Translations under genes and position numbers: made by a program | In this document: one piece after another, positions 32,635-40,194 of the stretch | Layout of the letters: the number at the start of each line of letters is the position of its first letter | Numbering within the stretch: position 1 is the first letter of the stretch | Notes under the pieces: generated by a model | The model's input: only the letters and a program-made list of their open reading frames with translations | The model's database searches: none | What the model was told of the DNA's origin: nothing | Assembly: GCA_019510435.1 (NCBI GenBank) | Contig: JAEKKJ010000027.1 | Coordinates: 1 to 64,000, forward strand | Direction: 5' to 3' | Origin: Caulobacterales bacterium | Lineage (GTDB): Bacteria > Pseudomonadota > Alphaproteobacteria > Caulobacterales > Caulobacteraceae | Length of the DNA: 64,000 nucleotides

Positions 32635-33936
32635 ATGATCCAGCACGCCCGCCGCCTGTGGCTTTCCCTCGGTCTGGCCGCGGCCATGGCCTTCGGCACG
32701 GCGGTTCCGTCCGCCATGGCGCAGGTCCCCTATCTGCAGCTCATCCCGCAGAACTCGGCCAAGTTCGCCGCCATCGTGGTGGACGCGAAGACCGGCGAGG
32801 TCCTCTACGGAAAACGCCCGGACGCCCCGCGGTATCCGGCGTCGATCACCAAGGTGATGACGCTGTACCTGACCTACGAGGCGCTCTCGTCCGGCCGGCT
32901 GAAGCTGGACGACCAGGTGGTGTTCTCGCCCCACGCCTCGGCCCAGTCGCCGACCAAGCTGGGCCTGCGGGCGGGCGACTCGATCACCGTCGCCGACGCG
33001 ATCCAGGCCATGTGCACGCTCTCCGCCAACGACGCCGCCGTGGCGCTCGCGGAGAAGCTGGGCGGTACGGAACAGCGGTTCGCCGCCCTGATGACCCTGC
33101 GGGCCCAGGAGCTGGGCATGCAGAACACCCATTTCGCAAACGCGAACGGGCTGCCGGACAGCCGCAACGTTTCGAGCGCCCGCGACATCGCCATCCTGGC
33201 CCGCGCGGTGATGCGCGACTATCCGCAGTACTACCGCTTCTTCAGCGAGGTCTCGTTCAACTTCCGCGGCCGTGAAATCTATAACCACAACCATATGCTG
33301 TCGGAAGTTCCCGGCGTGGACGGCCTGAAGACCGGCTTCACCAACGCCTCGGGCTTCAACATCGCCATCTCAGGCGTGCGCGACAACCGCCGCCTGATCG
33401 TGGTGGTGATGGGCGGCCCGACCCGGATCGCCCGCGACAAGGCCGCCGAGGGCCTGCTGCTCACCGGCTTCGACGTGCTGGACCGCCGCGCGCGTGGCGA
33501 GCAGATCACCGTGGCGCAGAACTTCTTCGAGCCGCCGTCCCTGACCGCCCAGACCGAGCCGTCGATGCAGCAGGGCGACACCGAGGACGGGCTGAAGATC
33601 CAGCTGGCCTCCTCCCCGCCCCCCGCGCGCGCCTCGAAGATCCAGATCGTCGAGCCCAAGTCGGTGGCCAAGTTCGGCGACCGGGGCCGCAAGGCGTCCG
33701 GCGAATGGACCGTCCAGGTCGGCGCCTTCGGCAGCCGCACCGACGCGCGCCGCGAGCTGGCCGAGATCGGCCGCAAGTACGGCCAGCACTTCGACGACGC
33801 CCGCGGCGTCGCCGAAAAGGACGGCCGCAGCTACAAGGCCCGCTTCGACGGCATGAGCGAAGCCGACGCCCGCGACGCCTGCCGCGCCCTGAAGTCCCGC
33901 GGCCGCCCCTGCCTGGTGATCTCACCGCGGGGGTGA
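32635..33936 (+). CDS. D-alanyl-D-alanine carboxypeptidase with C-terminal SPOR domain
   Basis: 433 residues with a signal peptide ending near Ala29. It is a class C low-molecular-weight PBP that trims stem peptides. Active site motifs: Ser70-Ile-Thr-Lys73, Ser130-Ala-Asn132 and Lys232-Thr-Gly. A linker (about 280-350) precedes a SPOR domain (356-433, WTVQVGAFGSRTDARRELAEIG...), which binds denuded peptidoglycan at the division septum. The domain combination therefore suggests septal or constriction-linked trimming. It is divergent from the phasin gene. Confidence 0.92.
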   Translation: MIQHARRLWLSLGLAAAMAFGTAVPSAMAQVPYLQLIPQNSAKFAAIVVDAKTGEVLYGKRPDAPRYPASITKVMTLYLTYEALSSGRLKLDDQVVFSPHASAQSPTKLGLRAGDSITVADAIQAMCTLSANDAAVALAEKLGGTEQRFAALMTLRAQELGMQNTHFANANGLPDSRNVSSARDIAILARAVMRDYPQYYRFFSEVSFNFRGREIYNHNHMLSEVPGVDGLKTGFTNASGFNIAISGVRDNRRLIVVVMGGPTRIARDKAAEGLLLTGFDVLDRRARGEQITVAQNFFEPPSLTAQTEPSMQQGDTEDGLKIQLASSPPPARASKIQIVEPKSVAKFGDRGRKASGEWTVQVGAFGSRTDARRELAEIGRKYGQHFDDARGVAEKDGRSYKARFDGMSEADARDACRALKSRGRPCLVISPRG

Positions 33937-33943
33937 GCGGTTC

Positions 33944-34369
33944 CTACTTCCCCAGCAACACGTCCCGCGCCGCGTTGAGTTGGGCCGCGAGGCCGGCGGT
34001 GCCGCCCTTGTCGGGGTGGACGGCGCGCATCAGGCGGCTGTAGGCGGCCTGGATCTCCTCGCGGCTGGCGTCGGGCGCTACTCCCAGGATACGGGCGGCT
34101 TCGGCGCGGCCCATGCGGCTGGACGCTGCCGGCGGTGGCCGCGGCGCGCCCCGCGTGCGGGCCGACGAGGCCAGCCAGAGGCCCAGGACCGCCAGGGCCA
34201 CCAGGGGCTCCCACGCGCCGCGCACGCCGGCATAGGCCGCGCCGGCGAAGGCCACCAGCGCCGCCATGGCCGCGCCAAAGCGCCATTCACGGCGTTTGAA
34301 GACCGGCTTGCCGCCGGTGATCCAGAGCCAGAACGCCAGGGCGCCCGCGCCCAGGGCGAGGTAGATCAT
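33944..34369 (-). CDS. Membrane-anchored J-domain protein
   Basis: 141 residues: hydrophobic segments at 1-16, about 31-50 and 54-67, then a C-terminal J-domain (84-141) with the essential HPD motif (RAVHPDKGGTAG). The J-domain lies at the C-terminus behind membrane helices, the reverse of a typical DnaJ, as in TIM14/Pam18-like and bacterial DjlC-type proteins. It would stimulate DnaK at the membrane. It begins four bases after mipZ on the same strand, so the two are probably co-transcribed. Confidence 0.88.
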   Translation of the reverse strand: MIYLALGAGALAFWLWITGGKPVFKRREWRFGAAMAALVAFAGAAYAGVRGAWEPLVALAVLGLWLASSARTRGAPRPPPAASSRMGRAEAARILGVAPDASREEIQAAYSRLMRAVHPDKGGTAGLAAQLNAARDVLLGK

Positions 34370-34373
34370 CCAG

Positions 34374-35207
34374 CTATTCCGCCGCGATCCGCTCGGCGTC
34401 GTCCAGCCCCGTGAAGCCCAGGGCCACCATCAGGGCCCGCAGTTCCTGGCGGGCCGCCACGTGCTGCAGGCTCATGGCGACGGGCCGGATCGCGGGCGAG
34501 AGGTCCGCCACGGTCAGGCCGAACGGGAACAGCTCGCGGTAGATCACCCGGTCGCGCAGGCCGGGCCCGACCCGGAACCCGACCTTGCGCGACAGCGCCT
34601 CGACCCGCTCGTCCAGGCGCTTGCGGTTGCGCGCCTCCGTCGGCGCGAGGCGGTTGCGCAGCACCACCCAGTCGATCTGCTTGCGCTCGGCGGTGGCGCG
34701 CTGCTTGCGGCTGGCCCAGACCGTTTCGGCGTAGAGGCTGTGGCGCTTCAGCTCCAGGCTGACCGGGTCGACCACGCCCAGCATGTCGAAGTCGACGAAG
34801 CTGTCGTTCATCGGGGTGACGATCAGGTCGGCGCGCACGTGGGCGGCGCGGCTGATGGCGGTGTCGGCGCCAGGGGTGTCGATCAGCACGAAGTCGGCGG
34901 CCTCAGCCACCTCGCCGAATGCGGCCTCGAACCGGGCCAGCTGCTCGCCCTCCGCCGCCTTGGCCAGGGCGTCGCCGGCCGCGGAGATGGCGTGTTCCAC
35001 CGGCATCGGCGCCGTGGCCCCGTTGGCGGCCAGCCAGGCGGCGCGGTGGGCGAAGAAGTGGCCCATGGTCTGCTGGCGCAGGTCGAGGTCCAGCACCGCC
35101 ACCTTGGCGCCGGCGTGCAGCAGCGCCGTGGCGATGTGGATCGCGACGGTGGACTTGCCCGCACCGCCCTTCTCGTTGCCGACCACGATGACGCTGGCCT
35201 GGCCCAT
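34374..35207 (-). CDS. mipZ: Division-plane positioning ATPase MipZ
   Basis: 277 residues, ParA/MinD-type P-loop ATPase. Walker A is NEKGGAGKST (residues 11-20), and the unusual MipZ sequence runs throughout: DLDLRQQTMGHFF, LIDTPGADTAISR, PMNDSFVDFDMLGVVDP and ELFPFGLTVADLSP. MipZ binds ParB at origins and inhibits FtsZ, placing the ring at midcell. The ATG at 35207 follows AGGAGGGCGGAAA. It is divergent from panC, as I recall for Caulobacter, and precedes a membrane J-protein gene. Confidence 0.96.
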   Translation of the reverse strand: MGQASVIVVGNEKGGAGKSTVAIHIATALLHAGAKVAVLDLDLRQQTMGHFFAHRAAWLAANGATAPMPVEHAISAAGDALAKAAEGEQLARFEAAFGEVAEAADFVLIDTPGADTAISRAAHVRADLIVTPMNDSFVDFDMLGVVDPVSLELKRHSLYAETVWASRKQRATAERKQIDWVVLRNRLAPTEARNRKRLDERVEALSRKVGFRVGPGLRDRVIYRELFPFGLTVADLSPAIRPVAMSLQHVAARQELRALMVALGFTGLDDAERIAAE

Positions 35208-35240
35208 TTTCCGCCCTCCTTGTGAGCTGGGATTAGCCGA

Positions 35241-35262
35241 CTCACCTGTCGCCCTAGGTGAG
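35241..35262. promoter_or_regulatory. Inverted repeat in the mipZ/panC divergent region
   Basis: CTCACCT and AGGTGAG are inverted 7-mers separated by eight bases, 34 bases upstream of mipZ and 86 bases upstream of panC. It could be an operator for either gene; no factor is known to me. Confidence 0.35.
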
Positions 35263-35347
35263 CGCGGCTGCGTGACAGGCGTCAACGCGCCCGTCGTCGC
35301 GCCCTGTGGATGGACAGACGCAACGTCGGGCGACCATAAGCCCGCCC

Positions 35348-36202
35348 ATGTCCGCTGAACTCCCCATCGTGCGCACCGTGGCCGACCTGCGCGCCGAGGT
35401 TGGCGCCTGGAAAGCCGCCGGCCAGCGTGTCGGATTCACGCCCACCATGGGGGCCCTGCACGAGGGGCACCTGTCGCTGGTGCGCCTGGCGCGGACGCGG
35501 GCCGACCGGGTGGTGGCCAGCGTCTTCGTCAACCCGACCCAGTTCGGGCCGAACGAGGACTTCGAGGCCTATCCGCGCGATGAGGCCCGCGACGCGGCCC
35601 TGCTGGCCGAGGCCGGCTGCGACCTGATGTACGCGCCCACTGTGGCGGAGATGTACCCGCCGGGCTCGGCGACGACCGTGATCGTGGGCGGCGTCTCCGA
35701 GCCGCTGGACGGCCTGGCCCGGCCCGGTCATTTCGCCGGCGTCGCCACGGTGGTGACCAAGCTGCTCAACCAGTGCGCCCCGGACGTCGCGGTGTTCGGC
35801 GAGAAGGACTTCCAGCAGTTGCAGGTGATCCGAACCCTGGTGCGCGACCTCGACATGCCGGTGGATATCCTGGGCGCGCCCACCGCCCGGGCGGCGGATG
35901 GCCTGGCCCTCTCCTCCCGCAACGCCTACCTCACCGAGGCCGAGCGGCGGATCGCAGCCCACCTGAACCAGGTGCTGGCCGAGGCGCTGCGCCGGGTGAA
36001 GGCCGGCGAGCCGGTGGCCGAGACCGAGAGCTCGGCGGTGGACAGCCTGAAGGCCGCCGGCTTTTCTAGTGTCGACTATGTGGAGGCCCGGGTCCCTGCG
36101 ACCCTGGCGCGGCTCGGGCCCGGTCCGGCGGTGGGGCCCGTCCGCGTGCTCGCCGCGGCGCGCCTGGGCCGCACACGCCTCATCGACAATATGGGCGATT
36201 GA
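35348..36202 (+). CDS. panC: Pantothenate synthetase
   Basis: 284 residues. It condenses pantoate with beta-alanine using ATP. The nucleotidyl-transferase motif is GFTPTMGALHEGHLSLV, with VFVNPTQFGPNEDF and VFGEKDFQQLQVIRTLV and a SSRNAYLT motif in place. The start is ATG 35348; the ORF is open 42 bases further but this lacks a start with context. It is divergent from mipZ, with 140 bases between. A GC hairpin (36206-36225) follows the stop but without a T tract. Confidence 0.96.
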   Translation: MSAELPIVRTVADLRAEVGAWKAAGQRVGFTPTMGALHEGHLSLVRLARTRADRVVASVFVNPTQFGPNEDFEAYPRDEARDAALLAEAGCDLMYAPTVAEMYPPGSATTVIVGGVSEPLDGLARPGHFAGVATVVTKLLNQCAPDVAVFGEKDFQQLQVIRTLVRDLDMPVDILGAPTARAADGLALSSRNAYLTEAERRIAAHLNQVLAEALRRVKAGEPVAETESSAVDSLKAAGFSSVDYVEARVPATLARLGPGPAVGPVRVLAAARLGRTRLIDNMGD

Positions 36203-36347
36203 ACTGGGGGCGACTGAACGCCCCCCGCTCCGTCAGGATTTGGGTGCGAAAAACTTGAGTTCAAGAATTGGCGGCCTGCGAATTATGCGCAGTTTGTAGC
36301 GCCCTCGACCGGACAGCGGGTCCGGTCTCTGGAAAGGGCGGTTCTCG

Positions 36348-36764
36348 ATGACAGCAACAGCGGCCACGGACGCAGGACCCTTCTATCACGGGACCAAGGC
36401 CGAGCTGAAAGCGGGCGACCTGATCGGGGCCGGCTACGCCTTCAACTACGGCACGCGCAGGACGGCGGCCTATGTCTACCTGACCGCGACCCTGGAGGCG
36501 GCCACCTGGGGCGCGGAGCTGGCGCGGGGCGAAGGGCGCGGCCGCATCTACATCGTGGAGCCGACCGGGCCGTTCGAAGACGACCCCAACCTCACCGACA
36601 AGAAATTCCCGGGCAATCCCACCAAGTCCTACCGGACCCGCGATCCGCTGCGGGTGGTGGGCGAAGTCACCGATTGGCAGGGACACACCGCCGAACAGCT
36701 CCAGGCGATGAAGGACCACCTGGCGGCGCTGGAGCGCCTCGGCGTCGAAGCCATCGAGGATTGA
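36348..36764 (+). CDS. arr: Arr-family rifampin ADP-ribosyltransferase
   Basis: 138 residues, the usual Arr length. It transfers ADP-ribose from NAD to a rifamycin hydroxyl. Family landmarks are FYHGTKAELKAGDLI at the N-terminus, AYVYLTATLEAATWGAELARGEGRGRIYIVEPTGPFEDDPN in the middle and NPTKSYRTRDPLRVVGEV near the end. GGAAAGG precedes the ATG. It is convergent with DUF1489. Chromosomal arr genes are found in many environmental bacteria. Confidence 0.92.
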   Translation: MTATAATDAGPFYHGTKAELKAGDLIGAGYAFNYGTRRTAAYVYLTATLEAATWGAELARGEGRGRIYIVEPTGPFEDDPNLTDKKFPGNPTKSYRTRDPLRVVGEVTDWQGHTAEQLQAMKDHLAALERLGVEAIED

Positions 36765-36773
36765 AGCCCGCCC

Positions 36774-37184
36774 CTACCAGGCCCCCACTTCACGCAGCTG
36801 GCGCGCGAGCTCGTCCGGCACCTCGCCGAACGCCGCCTCGTCCAGGTCCGGCGGGGCGTCCTTGGGCTCAAGGTAGCGCCAGCCCTGGAAGGCCCTGCGC
36901 GGCGTGGGAGCTACCCGCACCACCTGTTCGTCCAGGGTGATCTCGCAGCGCGCGGTGACGCCCTCCCCCACGGTGTTCACCGCCAGGATCCGCTGGCGGC
37001 AGAGGATCACGCCCTTGAACACTCGGTAGATCGAGCCGCCGTCCACCATCTCGGCCCCCCGCTTGGGGGTCATCCGGGTGCGCAGGATCCAGGGCTCGGC
37101 CGCGCCCGCATGGGCGGCCCGCCAGGCCAGCAGGTCCTCGATGGTGGCCGCGCCCACCACCAGCTTGATCATGTGCAGCGCCAT
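36774..37184 (-). CDS. DUF1489 family protein
   Basis: 136 residues with the alphaproteobacterial DUF1489 pattern: HMIKLVVGAATIEDLLAWRA, HRTRMTPKRGAEMVDGGSIYRVFKGVILCRQRIL-like core and a C-terminal FQGWRYLEPKDAPPDL. Function unknown. It begins eight bases after the enoyl-CoA hydratase stop and is probably co-transcribed. An in-frame ATG at 37172 is an alternative start. Confidence 0.85.
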   Translation of the reverse strand: MALHMIKLVVGAATIEDLLAWRAAHAGAAEPWILRTRMTPKRGAEMVDGGSIYRVFKGVILCRQRILAVNTVGEGVTARCEITLDEQVVRVAPTPRRAFQGWRYLEPKDAPPDLDEAAFGEVPDELARQLREVGAW

Positions 37185-37192
37185 GGCGGTCG

Positions 37193-38032
37193 TCAGGCGA
37201 CCCAGGCCGGGCGGCGACGCTCGAGGAAGGCCCGCACGCCCTCCTGTCCCTCCTCGCTGACCCGCGTGGCGGCGATGCGATGGGCGGTGAGCTCCAGCAG
37301 CGAGTGGTCGATCACCCGGCCGTAGACGTCGTCCACCAGGCGCTTGGACTCGGCCACCGCCACGGGGCCACAGGCCAGGATGTCGCTGGCGATCTGATGC
37401 GCTGCGGCCTCCAGCGCGGCGGCGTCGGCCACCACCTCGCTGACGAGGCCGATCCGCGCGGCGTAGGCGGCGTCGAAGGTGCGCGCCGTGGCGAAGAGGG
37501 CCCGGGCGGTCCGCGGCCCGACGGCCTGGATCACATAGGGGCTGATGGTCGCCGCGATCAGGCCCAGCCGCGCCTCGGAGAAGCTGAAGCTGGTCCCCTG
37601 GGCGGCGATGGCCAGGTCGCAGGCCGCCACCAGCCCGCCGCCGCCGCCGAACGCCCCGCCCTCCACCAGCGCCACGGTGAGCGCCGGCAGGTCGTGCAGC
37701 GCCTTCAGCATGCGCGCCAGCTGCATTGCGTCGTCGCGGTTGTCGGCCTCGGTGCGGTCCACCGCCTCGCGCATCCAGTCCAGGTCCGCGCCGGCCGAGA
37801 ACGCCCCGCCGGCGCCGCGCAGGAACACCACGCGCACGCCCTCGGCGCCCTGCAGCGTGCGGAACGCCTCCTCCAGGGCCGAGATCAGGTCGGCGTTGAA
37901 GGCGTTCTTGCGGGCCGGCCGGTTCATGATCACGGTCACCGCGCCGGCGGGCGTGGCCTTGATGTGCACCAGCTCGGTGGTGGCGCTGACGTCCGGGAAC
38001 TCCACCAGCGGGTGGGCGATCTCATTGGCCAT
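37193..38032 (-). CDS. Enoyl-CoA hydratase/isomerase family protein
   Basis: 279 residues of a crotonase fold. The first oxyanion segment is GAGGAFSAGADLDWM and the second is VEGGAFGGGGGLVAACDLAIA, with a ARLGLIAATISPYVI loop. The catalytic Glu position (GEARLG in hydratases) is EARLGL, so hydratase or methylglutaconyl-CoA hydratase (LiuC-like) activity is plausible in view of the ivd gene elsewhere in the window. The ATG at 38032 has GAGGAG upstream. DUF1489 follows it. Confidence 0.88.
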   Translation of the reverse strand: MANEIAHPLVEFPDVSATTELVHIKATPAGAVTVIMNRPARKNAFNADLISALEEAFRTLQGAEGVRVVFLRGAGGAFSAGADLDWMREAVDRTEADNRDDAMQLARMLKALHDLPALTVALVEGGAFGGGGGLVAACDLAIAAQGTSFSFSEARLGLIAATISPYVIQAVGPRTARALFATARTFDAAYAARIGLVSEVVADAAALEAAAHQIASDILACGPVAVAESKRLVDDVYGRVIDHSLLELTAHRIAATRVSEEGQEGVRAFLERRRPAWVA

Positions 38033-38098
38033 GACGCACTCCTCGGGATTCCGCGCAGGCATAGCCCCCGGCGCCGCAGGACGCTACCCTCCCGGCCC

Positions 38099-39910
38099 GT
38101 GGCCAATCCGCTCCCCGACATCCCCGTCGATTCGGCCCTGACGCGGCTCTTCCGCCAGCGTCGGGCGCGGGAGGAGACGATCTGGTTCTCCCTGCCGGGT
38201 GGGCAGAAGCTGTTCGGCCAGGGCGACCCGTCCGACCAGCTGTTCGTGGTTCGCACCGGCCGGCTGGGCGCCTTCCGCCGCGAGGACGGCCAGGAGCCGC
38301 ACTTCCTGGGCGTGATCCGGCCCGGCGAGCCGGCCGGCGAGATGGCGCTGATCGCCGGCGTGCCGCACTCGGCCGACGTCTACGCCCTGCGCGACTCGGA
38401 GATCTTCGCCGTCCCCAAGGCGGCCTTCTTCGAGGCGGCCGACACCGACGCCTCGGTGATGACCGAGCTGGCGCGGCTGATGATCGTGCGCAGCCGCCAG
38501 GTGGCCAAGCGTGGTCCCGCCGGTGATCCCTCGGTCTTCGGGTTCGTGCCCGCCGGTCGGCCGGGCCCCATCCGGCCGCTGGTGGAGCGGTTGGAGCGCG
38601 AGATCACGGCCCTGGGCTATGCGGTCACCACCGTGGGCGCGGAGGCGGCCGCGGCGCCGACCGAGTGGTTCTCCGAGGTCGAGCGCACGCACGACTTCGT
38701 CCTCTATGTGGCCGAGCGGGACGAGCCGGCCTGGGCCCCCTTCGTGCCGCGGCAGGTGGACCGGCTGTTCCAGGTGGGCCGGGGCGACAAGCCCGCCCAG
38801 GCGGATGGACCTCCGGTCGGCTCCACCGCCCTGCTCGACCAGGGGCTCGTCGACCTGATCCTGGTCCAGCCGCCGGACCTCGCCCAGCCGACGGGTTCGG
38901 AGGCCTGGCTGGACGCCACGCGGGCGGCGCGGATCTTCCACGTCCGCCGCGGCCACGGGCCTGACCTCGCGCGCATCGCGCGCCTGCTCACCGGCCAGTC
39001 GGTGGGGCTGGTGCTGTCGGGCGGCGGCGCGCGCGCCTATGCCCACGTGGGCGCCATCAAGGCGCTGCGCGAGCGCAAGATCCCCATCGACTTCGTGGCC
39101 GGTGTCTCCATGGGCGCCATCGTGGCCGCGGGCGTGGCCATGGGCTGGGACGGCCCCGAGATGGATCGCCGCTTGCACGAGGCCTTCGTGAACACCAGCC
39201 CGCTGGACGACATGGCCCTGCCGCTCCTGGCCATGACCCATGGCGTCAAGGTGAGCGAGCGGCTCGCCACCCACTTCGGCGAGACCCAGATCGCCGACCT
39301 CTGGCTGCCATTCTTCTGCGTCTCCTCCAACCTGACCACCGGCGCCTATCAGCTCCACCGCCGCGGCCTGCTGCGGCAGGCTTTGCGGGCGACGATCTCG
39401 CTCCCCGGCGTGCTGCCGCCCGCCACCGACGGCCAGAACGTGCTGGTGGACGGTGCGGTGATGAAGAACTTCCCCGCCGACCTGATGCGCGCCGTCCACC
39501 TGGGGCCCATCGTCGGCGTGGACGTCTCCACCGCCCGCAGCATCACCGCCAAGGACGTGGCGCGGCCGTCCTCGGTCTGGCGCTGGATCCGTTCCGGCCA
39601 GTGGCGCCTGGGCCCGCCGATCGTCTCGCTGCTGATGCGCACGGCCACCGTCTCCACCGGCCGCGACCTGGCGGCGGCGCGCGACGCCACCGACGTCCTG
39701 GTCCAGCCGGACGTGTCGAAGATCGAGATCCGGGACTGGAAGGCCTACGACGAAGCGGTCGAAGCCGGCTACCGCGCCACCCTCGAGGCGCTGGACAGGG
39801 TCAAGCGGCCGGTGCCGCACTTGCGGCGCCGCGCAAGCCTGCACGAACAGGCGGCGTCGGGCGCCACATCGGCGCCCTTCATGTCGGCCGCGCACGCTGC
39901 GGCGGAATGA
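38099..39910 (+). CDS. Patatin-like phospholipase with N-terminal cyclic-nucleotide-binding domain
   Basis: 603 residues from GTG 38099. Residues about 20-135 are a CAP-like cNMP-binding domain (FGQGDPSDQLFVVRTGRLGAF, GEMALIAG). Residues 160-300 form a linker resembling the Rossmann-like region of NTE-type enzymes. The patatin domain follows with GGGARAYAHVGAIKAL, the nucleophile Ser337 in GVSMGA and Asp451 in DGA. The architecture is that of bacterial NTE/YchK-RssA-like lysophospholipases. Signal-controlled lipid turnover is an inference. Confidence 0.9.
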   Translation: MANPLPDIPVDSALTRLFRQRRAREETIWFSLPGGQKLFGQGDPSDQLFVVRTGRLGAFRREDGQEPHFLGVIRPGEPAGEMALIAGVPHSADVYALRDSEIFAVPKAAFFEAADTDASVMTELARLMIVRSRQVAKRGPAGDPSVFGFVPAGRPGPIRPLVERLEREITALGYAVTTVGAEAAAAPTEWFSEVERTHDFVLYVAERDEPAWAPFVPRQVDRLFQVGRGDKPAQADGPPVGSTALLDQGLVDLILVQPPDLAQPTGSEAWLDATRAARIFHVRRGHGPDLARIARLLTGQSVGLVLSGGGARAYAHVGAIKALRERKIPIDFVAGVSMGAIVAAGVAMGWDGPEMDRRLHEAFVNTSPLDDMALPLLAMTHGVKVSERLATHFGETQIADLWLPFFCVSSNLTTGAYQLHRRGLLRQALRATISLPGVLPPATDGQNVLVDGAVMKNFPADLMRAVHLGPIVGVDVSTARSITAKDVARPSSVWRWIRSGQWRLGPPIVSLLMRTATVSTGRDLAAARDATDVLVQPDVSKIEIRDWKAYDEAVEAGYRATLEALDRVKRPVPHLRRRASLHEQAASGATSAPFMSAAHAAAE

Positions 39911-39964
39911 ACCCTTTGCGGACCGGCCCGACGCGCCCCATATTCAAGGCGTGTCCAACCAACT

Positions 39965-39981
39965 GAAAGGAGGTGATCCAG
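39965..39981 (+). promoter_or_regulatory. Extended Shine-Dalgarno fully complementary to the 16S rRNA 3' end
   Basis: GAAAGGAGGTGATCCAG is the complement of the conserved 3' end of bacterial 16S rRNA (CTGGATCACCTCCTTTC) over 17 bases. Typical Shine-Dalgarno sequences pair over 4-6 bases. The core AGGAGG is seven bases before a GTG codon, an ideal spacing. Confidence 0.8.
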
Positions 39982-40049
39982 TGTCTCATAGTGAAAACCG
40001 CAAGCCGGTGACCGTGACCTGGACCTCCGTTTACGGGGTCCGCGCCTAG
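39981..40049 (+). CDS. 22-residue small ORF behind an extended Shine-Dalgarno
   Basis: GTG 39981 to TAG 40047-40049 encodes 22 residues, starting MSHSENRK and ending TWTSVYGVRA. It was read directly because it is too short for routine gene calls. The ribosome-binding site pairs with 16S rRNA over 17 bases, spacing is optimal, and a hairpin terminator candidate follows after 45 bases. A 12-bp palindrome AGCCTCGAGGCT begins within the stop codon (40048-40059). This suggests a discrete short transcript. It could be a leader or arrest peptide, or a small functional protein. I do not recognise it. Confidence 0.65.
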   Translation: MSHSENRKPVTVTWTSVYGVRA

Positions 40050-40093
40050 CCTCGAGGCTGGTGGTCGCGAACCGCGCAGCGGTCCGACTATGG

Positions 40094-40126
40094 AAAGGCC
40101 GTCCCAGCAATGGGGCGGCCTTTCGC
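40094..40126 (+). terminator. Terminator candidate after the small ORF
   Basis: AAAGGCCGTCCC and GGGGCGGCCTTT pair as a 12-bp stem with one G-U and a six-base loop, followed by TTTCGC. The T tract is short, so it may be an attenuator. It lies within the ATG-started extension of the next ORF, which argues that the real start of that gene is downstream. Confidence 0.5.
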
Positions 40127-40194
40127 TATTCGCCTTGTCTCGCAGTTTCCTGCCCTGCCGGATCGTCGCTGGCGGCAATGGGAGGAGGCTGGGA

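Noticed and set aside
36206..36225. Terminator after panC
   Set aside because: The GC hairpin has no following T tract, so I could not support it as intrinsic.
40090..40194. ATG 40090 as start of the PQQ dehydrogenase
   Set aside because: It would translate through the terminator-like hairpin and put 35 residues before the signal peptide; TTG 40195 has GGAGGAGG at the right distance.
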